Assembly (NCBI GenBank): GCA_011330545.1
Contig: DRQI01000113.1
Coordinates: forward strand, 1-8,205
DNA: 8,205 nt
From: Flavobacteriia bacterium
Lineage (GTDB): Bacteria > Bacteroidota > Bacteroidia > Flavobacteriales > Flavobacteriaceae
Direction of reading: 5' to 3'
Shown here: positions 1-4,658 of the stretch, in pieces
Position numbering within the stretch: position 1 is the stretch's first letter
How the letters are laid out: each line of letters opens with the position of its first letter
Notes under the pieces: generated by a model
What the model was told of the DNA's origin: nothing
Seen by the model: only the letters and a program-made list of their open reading frames with translations
The model's database searches: none
Program-made: the position numbers and the translations under genes

Positions 1-66
1 GTAAGAACTCTTTTTAAATGTTTTAAACGGGCTCTTAAATTACTATTAATTTTTTAGTTTGCTCAG

Positions 67-96
67 CAAAGTTAGTTATCCTAAGTAAGGATTCAA
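67..96 (-). promoter_or_regulatory. Bacteroidota-type promoter firing out of the left edge
   Basis: On the minus strand TTG (94-96) is followed by exactly 19 nt and then TAACTTTG (67-74), a full match to the Bacteroidota sigma-A consensus TTG-N19-TAnnTTTG. The spacer contains TTAG-N5-CTAA, the same core as in the promoter at 561-590. No start codon occurs in the remaining 66 nt on this strand, so the controlled gene must begin to the left of the window. The consensus match is seen directly; the function is inferred. Confidence 0.7.
70..84. promoter_or_regulatory. Putative operator, copy 2 of the TTAG-N5-CTAA motif
   Basis: AGTTAGTTATCCTAA on the plus strand matches 13 of 15 positions of the operator core at 568-582. 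It lies between the -33 and -7 boxes of the leftward promoter, overlapping the upstream end of the -7 box, so a bound protein would block RNA polymerase. An additional short inverted repeat (ATCCT / AGGAT, 78-92) overlaps it. The regulator is unknown. Confidence 0.5.
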
Positions 97-99
97 ATC

Positions 100-291
100 T
101 TAATGGCAATTTTCCATTTCTATAATAAAAAAACCTTTGTGCCGAATTTCATTTATAATTGATTGCGTAGCGCTTTCAATATGGCAAAACGTACATTCTT
201 TTGTAGTGAGTTTGTCTGTTTTTAAAAGGCTTGTAATTTTAAGCAGTAGTCCTATAAAGATAGGACTACTAACTATTTGGTTTAATTTTTT
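100..291 (-). pseudogene. Possible gene remnant, 63 open codons with a CxxCH motif
   Basis: Directly after the TAA of the thioredoxin-like gene (292-294) the same minus-strand frame stays open for 63 codons to a TAA at 100-102. The second half looks protein-like: KECTFCHIESATQS, then NEIRHKGFFIIEMENCH, with three Cys and three His that could bind metal or take part in redox chemistry. There is no in-frame ATG, GTG or TTG, so it cannot be an ordinary separate gene. The first part overlaps the perfect hairpin at 245-270. It could be the decayed end of a regulator or metal-binding protein, a readthrough tail of the upstream gene, or a chance open frame in AT-rich DNA. The CxxC and GF(F)I spacing loosely recalls the C-terminal half of Fur-family proteins, but this is too weak for a call. 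Confidence 0.25.
245..270. repeat. Perfect 11-bp hairpin, with a third operator-like motif
   Basis: AGTAGTCCTAT (245-255) and ATAGGACTACT (260-270) are perfect inverted repeats around a 4-nt loop (AAAG). Read on the minus strand, 276-261 is ATAGTTAGTAGTCCTA, which matches 15 of 16 bases of the operator at 566-581. The hairpin lies 22 nt beyond the stop of the thioredoxin-like gene and could stabilise or end its mRNA. On the minus strand it is followed by GCTTAAAATT rather than a T run, so it is not a standard intrinsic terminator. It may instead be a protein-binding site. Confidence 0.6.
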
Positions 292-522
292 TTATCCTTT
301 TAGGTCGGCCATAGCAGCACCGAAATTGATATGCATCACATTGCCGTTAGGTGTTACTAAGGCCGGTACCGATTTTACGCCGGCACTTTCGGCTTCTTGA
401 ATGCGGTTTTTGCTTTCGCCGAGGTTTACAATTTCGACATCGGTAGAAATTAAATTCAAAAGTTCTTGCTCGGCGTTTACGCATACCGGGCAGCCTGCGT
501 GATAAAAAATTGATGTACTCAT
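292..522 (-). CDS. Small thioredoxin-fold (thioredoxin/glutaredoxin-like) protein
   Basis: A 76-residue cytosolic protein without a signal peptide. It opens with a beta strand leading into the redox motif CPVC (C11, C14) in the context FYHAGCPVC, followed by a helix (about 15-26) and a strand (about 28-33). SVPAL with the expected cis-Pro at P53 follows, then a final strand and helix (NVMHINFG, then AAMADLKG). This is a minimal thioredoxin fold close to glutaredoxin in size, so a thiol-disulfide exchange role is likely, but the partner is unknown. The ATG at 522 is the only sensible start: CPVC sits at the usual distance from it and the promoter at 561-590 lies just upstream. The operator spanning that promoter suggests tight repression under some condition. 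Whether it acts as a reductase, a thiol sensor or a metal-handling protein cannot be decided from sequence alone. Confidence 0.85.
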   Translation of the reverse strand: MSTSIFYHAGCPVCVNAEQELLNLISTDVEIVNLGESKNRIQEAESAGVKSVPALVTPNGNVMHINFGAAMADLKG

Positions 523-560
523 AACTTATTTAATTTACTTATACGGCATTATTGCCGGTA

Positions 561-590
561 CAAATATAGTTAGTATTCCTAACTATACAA
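561..590 (-). promoter_or_regulatory. Promoter of the thioredoxin-like gene
   Basis: On the minus strand TTG (588-590), a spacer of exactly 19 nt, and TATATTTG (561-568) match the Bacteroidota consensus TTG-N19-TAnnTTTG completely. Transcription should start near 554-556, giving a leader of roughly 32 nt before the ATG at 522. A short hairpin (CGGCA-N4-TGCCG, near 544-557) lies around the expected start point. Confidence 0.8.
565..587. promoter_or_regulatory. Operator: perfect 9-bp inverted repeat in the promoter spacer
   Basis: TATAGTTAG (565-573) and CTAACTATA (579-587) are perfect inverted repeats separated by 5 nt. The 23-bp palindrome fills the whole -33/-7 spacer and overlaps the -7 box, which is a repressor geometry. 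The size suits a dimeric winged-helix regulator (for example HxlR, ArsR, Rrf2 or Fur type), but the regulator is not in the window. Related copies lie at 70-84 and 261-276. Confidence 0.75.
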
Positions 591-627
591 ATTATTTGAT
601 AAAATTTATTGACAACTACACCTTAGG

Positions 628-1110
628 CTATTCTATTTTCAATTTTAATTCCGGGAATTTTGGAGGGGCAAACCCCTTATTTTTATACACCCTCATTCCA
701 TCTTCTGTGGCATGTAAGCTCACGTACTCTAATTTCATCTTTTTCGCTTCGCCAATTAACTTCTCTAACAGTCTTGAGGCAATCCCTTTTTTTCTATACG
801 CGCCCAGTGTGTACATATTTAATATATAGCCCCTTTTCCCCTTGCTTTGGAGTCCTGCATAACTCATCGGGGCATGCCAAATTACCAAACAACTTGTCGC
901 AATAACTTTATCTTCATATAGCGCCAACCAAGCAATTACCGATTTATCTTTCAATGACTTAGAAAAATATGTGATGAGTTCATCCTTCAATTTCAGCTCA
1001 TCTGGATGTGTAGCCATATTAAAGACTTCGTTTATAAATTTTACTCTGTGTTCAGAGAGTATTATAATGTCATTTTGGGTTGCCCTTCTGTATTTTATTT
1101 CTAAACTCAT
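628..1110 (-). CDS. GNAT-family N-acetyltransferase, substrate unknown
   Basis: A 160-residue protein whose architecture fits the GNAT fold. The N-terminal strand IKYRRATQNDI (5-15) is typical of the family start, and a central strand pair (WLALYEDKVIATSCLVI) precedes motif A. Motif A is ILNMYTLGAYRKKGIASRLL (96-115), containing the acetyl-CoA pyrophosphate loop R-K-K-G-I-A (106-111). The motif B region is YVSLHATEDGMRVYKNKGF (129-147). It should transfer an acetyl group from acetyl-CoA to an amine; the substrate (antibiotic, amino acid or protein N-terminus) cannot be told. The ATG at 1110 is preferred over one at 1176. The extra 22 residues would begin inside a dispersed repeat, and MSLEIKYRRAT is a normal GNAT N-terminus. 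A promoter-like TTG...TATATTTTG lies upstream (1132-1165), but its spacing is poor. The neighbours give no pathway context. Confidence 0.88.
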   Translation of the reverse strand: MSLEIKYRRATQNDIIILSEHRVKFINEVFNMATHPDELKLKDELITYFSKSLKDKSVIAWLALYEDKVIATSCLVIWHAPMSYAGLQSKGKRGYILNMYTLGAYRKKGIASRLLEKLIGEAKKMKLEYVSLHATEDGMRVYKNKGFAPPKFPELKLKIE

Positions 1111-1165
1111 ATTATTAATATAATAGTCAGCCAAAATATATAATTTAGGCCTTAGTGTTATGCAA

Positions 1166-1200
1166 AGATTCTTCACTTCGCTATGCTCGTTCTGAATGAC
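1166..1200 (-). repeat. Dispersed GTCATTC-type intergenic repeat
   Basis: Read on the minus strand, this begins GTCATTCAGAACGAGC and ends GAAGTGAAGAATCT. From memory, very similar sequences are scattered between genes in many Bacteroidota and some other bacterial genomes. A diverged copy appears to lie at 3009-3044. It sits just upstream of the GNAT gene and contains the first ATG of that frame, which argues against that ATG as the start. Confidence 0.55.
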
Positions 1201-1373
1201 ACAGCGATAAATCTAAAAATATAAATCATACCTTAACTGAAAATTTTGGGTAAAAAGGATACACGCACCGTTTCACTTTTTGTTATTTAAATCCAAATTA
1301 TACATTAGTCTATAAATTAACGAGTTAATATTGCAATCAAAATAAACAAAAATTTAGAGTTTACAATAAAATT

Positions 1374-1478
1374 CTCCTGCAAGGTTTAGGCCTGTCTGCC
1401 GAAGCTTTTTTTGCGGAAGAGGAAAACCTTGTAGGTTTTAATTGTAATACCTACAAGGTCTTAAAGACCTTGCAGGAG
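1374..1478. repeat. Nested inverted-repeat element, possibly REP/MITE-like
   Basis: The ends are perfect inverted repeats, CTCCTGCAAGG (1374-1384) and CCTTGCAGGAG (1468-1478). Inside, ACCTTGTAGGT (1426-1436) pairs with ACCTACAAGGT (1449-1459), and CAAGGTCTT (1454-1462) pairs with AAGACCTTG (1464-1472) around a 1-nt loop. These pairings share bases, so the hairpins are mutually exclusive. Four alternating copies of a CAAGGT/ACCTTG module make up most of the pairing. On the minus strand the outer stem is followed by AATTTTATTG, so it might also end ilvA transcription. No transposase is present. Confidence 0.7.
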
Positions 1479-1522
1479 TAGTAACTATTATTTTTTACTC
1501 TAGTTAAATAGAACTCACCTTT

Positions 1523-1540
1523 GCCCCCAAACCTCGGGGC
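1523..1540 (-). terminator. Weak candidate terminator downstream of ilvA
   Basis: GCCCC (1523-1527) and GGGGC (1536-1540) form a 5-bp GC stem with an 8-nt loop, about 75 nt beyond the ilvA stop. On the minus strand it is followed by AAAGGTGAG, not a T run, so it lacks the standard second half of an intrinsic terminator. It may only protect the mRNA end. Confidence 0.3.
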
Positions 1541-1613
1541 TAATGCTTAATTTGGGTTAAAACACTATTTACTAATATAGTTACTGCGCTTTATATTACT
1601 AGAAATTAGCCAA

Positions 1614-2876
1614 TCACACTAAAAACTGAAACAAATCGGGTTTGTTATTGAGGTATTCTCCAAAAAAATTATGGGTTTTCATCCTTGTAAGCAAGGGCTC
1701 AAAATCTTTGGTGTTTTTGAGTTCAACGCCTACTACGGCCACATCGGTTTCGCGATTGGCTTTTTTGGTATATTGAAAATGGGTAATGTCATCATCGGGG
1801 CCTAAAATTTCTGCCACAAATTCTTTCAAAGCACCGGCACGTTGTGGAAAACGGACAATAAAATAGTGTTTTAATTGTGCGTATAACAGGGCTCTTTCTT
1901 TAATTTCGGGGGTTCTGGTAATGTCATTATTACTACCGCTAACTACACAAATTACTGTTTTACCGTTGATTTCATCTTGTAAAAAATCTAAGGCTGCAGC
2001 CGTCAATGCTCCTGCCGGCTCCACTACAATTGCATCTTTATTGTACAATTCTAAAATGGTCTGGCACACTTTTCCTTCGGGAATCGTGAGTATTTTATGC
2101 AAGTTTTCTTTACAGATTTGGAAGGTTTTTTCGCCCACACGTTTCACGGCAGCCCCATCTACAAATTTGTCGATTTTATTTAAGGCAACTACTTTATTTT
2201 GCTCAATAGCTGTTTTCATCGATGGTGCCCCTGCGGGTTCTACGCCGATAATCTTAGTATCGGGAGATAACATTTTAAATACTGATGACAGCCCTGATGC
2301 CAACCCTCCGCCTCCAACGGGAACAATGACATAATCAATAGGCTGCTTGGTTTGTTCTAAAATTTCTAAGCCAATGGTGGCTTGTCCTTCGATTACTTTT
2401 TCATCATCGAACGGGTGTATAAAAACTTTTCCTTGGGCATCACAAACTTCCTTAGCGGCTTTATAGGCATCGTCAAATGTATCGCCTTTGAGTATAATTT
2501 CTATGTTTTCGCCTCCAAACATTTGTACTTGTTCTATCTTTTGTTTGGGAGTGGGTGCCGGCATAAAAATTATGCCTTTTATATGTAATTTCCGGCAAGC
2601 AAATGCCACGCCTTGCGAATGATTTCCGGCACTGGCACATACAATGCCTTTTTCTTTTTCTGTATCTGAAAGGCTACTTATCTTATTATAGGCTCCTCTA
2701 ATTTTATACGAACGTACTTGTTGTAAATCTTCTCTCTTCAATAAAATATTGGCTTTGTATTTTGTAGAATAGTTACTGTTTTTTATCAAAGGGGTAAGCG
2801 AAGTTACTTCTTTCAATACGTGTGCTGCCTTTCTGACGTCATTGATACTCGGGTAATATGTGGTAGTAACTTGCAT
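1614..2876 (-). CDS. ilvA: Threonine dehydratase (threonine ammonia-lyase), biosynthetic
   Basis: A PLP enzyme converting L-threonine to 2-oxobutanoate and ammonia, the committed step of isoleucine synthesis. The catalytic fold-type II domain covers about 1-330. The PLP lysine is K58 in SYKIRGAYN, with the substrate loop SAGNHSQGVA (82-91), the phosphate-binding glycine loop GGGGL (188-192) and SGSNND (313-318) near the pyridine nitrogen. A C-terminal ACT-like regulatory domain (about 335-420, starting HYFIVRFPQRAGAL) is present once. This makes it the 420-residue short form rather than the roughly 510-residue E. coli form with two such domains; isoleucine feedback is probable but not proven. 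It is the last gene of the ilv cluster, 193 nt after ilvC. The ATG at 2876 gives a normal N-terminus. No clear promoter was found in the gap, so it may be transcribed mainly from upstream. Confidence 0.96.
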   Translation of the reverse strand: MQVTTTYYPSINDVRKAAHVLKEVTSLTPLIKNSNYSTKYKANILLKREDLQQVRSYKIRGAYNKISSLSDTEKEKGIVCASAGNHSQGVAFACRKLHIKGIIFMPAPTPKQKIEQVQMFGGENIEIILKGDTFDDAYKAAKEVCDAQGKVFIHPFDDEKVIEGQATIGLEILEQTKQPIDYVIVPVGGGGLASGLSSVFKMLSPDTKIIGVEPAGAPSMKTAIEQNKVVALNKIDKFVDGAAVKRVGEKTFQICKENLHKILTIPEGKVCQTILELYNKDAIVVEPAGALTAAALDFLQDEINGKTVICVVSGSNNDITRTPEIKERALLYAQLKHYFIVRFPQRAGALKEFVAEILGPDDDITHFQYTKKANRETDVAVVGVELKNTKDFEPLLTRMKTHNFFGEYLNNKPDLFQFLV

Positions 2877-3069
2877 AGTTAAATTTGGTTCTTTAGTATT
2901 ATAATTAACAATTTTATCAATAGGCTTTGCTCTTATTTTACGACTTGCACAAATAACAGTTTATTGAGCAACCTCAACTGATTACTATTGCATATTTTTA
3001 TTTTTGCTGAGAATTTTCCTTCAAATTCTCGAAACTAGAATGACTCTTTTAGGCAGCTTCTAATTCTTT
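2877..3069 (-). other. ilvC-ilvA intergenic spacer
   Basis: This is the only long gap inside the ilv cluster (193 nt). It holds the palindromic repeat at 3009-3044 and a small stem TTGAG/CTCAA (2964-2977). A TTG with TATTTG 19 nt downstream on the minus strand resembles a promoter but lacks the two-base TAnnTTTG spacing, so it is not called. The spacer may allow separate expression of ilvA. Confidence 0.5.
3009..3044 (-). repeat. Palindromic repeat between ilvC and ilvA
   Basis: GAGAATTT (3009-3016) and AAATTCTC (3023-3030) form a perfect 8-bp stem with a 6-nt loop. On the minus strand it is preceded by GTCATTC (3038-3044). The GTCATTC...GAAG...TTCTC layout resembles the repeat at 1166-1200, suggesting a diverged copy. 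No T run follows on the minus strand, so it is not a clear terminator; it could affect mRNA processing between ilvC and ilvA. Confidence 0.5.
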
Positions 3070-4116
3070 TTAATTATTCTCGGGGCGTAACTTACGCACT
3101 ACGGCTCCTGTTTGCCACATTTCGCTTTCGCGGATTTCTTTGAGTTCGGCTTCTAACTTATCTCTGTAATCTGCTTGCGACGACGATGAAATGACACGTT
3201 CGGCTTCTTTACCGGAGGCTACACTGCTGTACAATTCGTCAAAAACGGGTTCGGTAGCTGCCCGAAATTTATGGCGCCAATCTAAGGCGCCTCGTTGTGC
3301 CGTTACCGAGGTATTGGCATACATCCAATCCATTCCGTTTTCGGCTACCAAAGGCATTAAACTCTGTGTCAACTCTTCTACGGTTTCGTTAAATGCTTCT
3401 GAAGGCGAATGTCCGTTTTTACGCAATACATTGTATTGGGCTTCAAAAACACCGGCTAAGGCGCCCATTAAAATGCCGCGTTCTCCGGTTAAATCTGAAT
3501 AGACTTCTTTTTTAAAATCGGTTTCAAATAGATATCCTGACCCTACGCCAATACCTAAGGCGGTAACCCTTTCTTTGGCTCTGCCCGTAGCATCTTGATA
3601 AATGGCATAACTTGAGTTCAGGCCTTTTCCTGCCAAAAACATTCTTCGCAAGGAGGTACCTGAGCCTTTAGGCGCCACTAAAATTACGTCTACATCTTTT
3701 GGCGGTATGATGCCTGTTTGTTCATTAAAGGTTACTCCGAAACCATGTGAAAAATACAAAGCATCACCGGCATTCAAATTATTTTTAACGGTTTCCCAAG
3801 CTTGTATTTGGCCGGCATCTGATAATAGGTACTGAACGATAGTGGCTCTTTTCGAGGCTTCGTCAATATCGAATAAAGTCTCTCCGGGCACCCAGCCATC
3901 GGCCACGGCTTTATCCCATGTTTTTGAATTTTTTCGCTGCCCTACAATGACATTAAAACCATTATCTTTCAAATTCAACGATTGTCCGGGCCCTTGCACG
4001 CCATATCCAATAACTGCGATGGTTTCGTTTTTTAAGACTTCTCTTGCTTTTGCCAGTGGAAACTCTTCTCTTGTTATTACATTTTCGGTGACTCCACCAA
4101 AGTTTAATTGTGCCAT
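3070..4116 (-). CDS. ilvC: Ketol-acid reductoisomerase (NADP-dependent)
   Basis: Converts 2-acetolactate to 2,3-dihydroxyisovalerate and 2-aceto-2-hydroxybutanoate to 2,3-dihydroxy-3-methylpentanoate, using Mg2+ and NAD(P)H. The Rossmann domain (about 1-200) carries the nucleotide loop GYGVQGPG (37-44) followed by GQRKNSK (59-65); R61, K62 and S64 could hold the NADPH 2'-phosphate. SHGFG (123-127) carries the conserved His. The metal-binding helical domain begins with DLTGERGIL (208-216; D208 and E212 as likely ligands) and continues with ETVEEL (244-249) and QSLMPLVAENGM. At 348 residues it matches the short Bacteroidota type and differs from the 491-residue E. coli form. It starts 17 nt after ilvN in the operon. 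The ATG at 4116 gives the expected N-terminus MAQLNFGG. Confidence 0.97.
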   Translation of the reverse strand: MAQLNFGGVTENVITREEFPLAKAREVLKNETIAVIGYGVQGPGQSLNLKDNGFNVIVGQRKNSKTWDKAVADGWVPGETLFDIDEASKRATIVQYLLSDAGQIQAWETVKNNLNAGDALYFSHGFGVTFNEQTGIIPPKDVDVILVAPKGSGTSLRRMFLAGKGLNSSYAIYQDATGRAKERVTALGIGVGSGYLFETDFKKEVYSDLTGERGILMGALAGVFEAQYNVLRKNGHSPSEAFNETVEELTQSLMPLVAENGMDWMYANTSVTAQRGALDWRHKFRAATEPVFDELYSSVASGKEAERVISSSSQADYRDKLEAELKEIRESEMWQTGAVVRKLRPENN

Positions 4117-4133
4117 AATATCTTTTTTATTTT

Positions 4134-4655
4134 TTAGTTTACATTATTTATTAATTCTGAAATAGCCATTTTAGGCCTCGTGATGGCAATCCGCCCTGAG
4201 CGTACAAATTGCATCAACCCATAAGGTTTTAGTTTATCGTATAAGCGATCTATATCTTCTTTTAAGCCGGTAGTTTCTATGATAAAAAAATTCTTGGTAA
4301 TGGTTACAATATGGGCTCTTCTCAGTTTCAATTTATTTTGAATCTTTTCGTCGTATAAAAATTCGGTTGAGAGTTTAAACATTGCCGTTTCTTGATAGAT
4401 GATTTCTTCTTCGGTATGATAAAATGCCCTGATTACTTCTATTTGTTTTTCTAGTTGCTTGACTACTTTTTGTGCTAATGTTTCGGGGACAATAACCACA
4501 AACGTAAAGCGGTGTACATGGTCTATTTCAGACTTTGAAACGGTCATGCTTTCAATATTGATATGGCGTTTTAAGAATATTGCCGAAACCCGGTTTAGCA
4601 ATCCTACACTATTTTCTGTATATACCGAAATGGTAAATTTTTTATTTTCTTCCAT
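4134..4655 (-). CDS. ilvN: Acetolactate synthase small (regulatory) subunit
   Basis: The regulatory partner of IlvB; it stimulates catalysis and usually mediates valine feedback inhibition. An N-terminal ACT domain (about 6-75) contains ENSVGLLNRVSAIFLKRHIN, including the Asn and Gly that line the valine site in characterised IlvH/IlvN proteins (N15, G18), followed by IESMTVSKSE. A second ACT-like C-terminal domain (about 88-160) matches the usual small-subunit extension, ending near GRIAITRPK. At 173 residues it has a full two-domain length. It begins 3 nt after the ilvB stop, so translation is probably coupled and the subunits made in balance. Valine sensitivity is inferred from family knowledge. 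Confidence 0.95.
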   Translation of the reverse strand: MEENKKFTISVYTENSVGLLNRVSAIFLKRHINIESMTVSKSEIDHVHRFTFVVIVPETLAQKVVKQLEKQIEVIRAFYHTEEEIIYQETAMFKLSTEFLYDEKIQNKLKLRRAHIVTITKNFFIIETTGLKEDIDRLYDKLKPYGLMQFVRSGRIAITRPKMAISELINNVN

Positions 4656-4658
4656 AAT

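Larger units (their letters stand above)
1111..1613. other. Gene-free region of about 500 nt rich in repeats
   Basis: No convincing coding sequence was found on either strand. The region holds, from left to right, the GNAT leader, a dispersed repeat copy (about 1166-1200), roughly 170 nt of plain AT-rich DNA, the nested inverted-repeat element (1374-1478), a GC hairpin (1523-1540) and the downstream flank of ilvA. It separates the GNAT gene from the ilv operon. Confidence 0.7.

Noticed and set aside
245..270. Intrinsic terminator of the thioredoxin-like gene
   Set aside because: The stem is perfect, but no T run follows on the minus strand and the sequence doubles as an operator-like motif, so it was listed as a hairpin repeat only.
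137..400. Plus-strand open frame of 87 codons at the left end
   Set aside because: It overlaps the thioredoxin-like gene and the 245-270 hairpin on the opposite strand, has no recognisable domain, and its composition is typical of antisense reading of AT-rich DNA.
1111..1176. Longer GNAT start adding 22 residues
   Set aside because: The extra residues begin inside a dispersed repeat and do not resemble a GNAT N-terminus, while the ATG at 1110 gives a typical one.
1374..1478. CRISPR array
   Set aside because: The repeated modules alternate in orientation, have irregular spacing and form nested hairpins; there are no regular spacers and no cas gene.
1480..1550. Minus-strand protein fragment around the GCCCC hairpin (open frame including APRFGGKGEFY)
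   Set aside because: Only about 31 codons, no start codon, a stop immediately upstream and no recognisable family.
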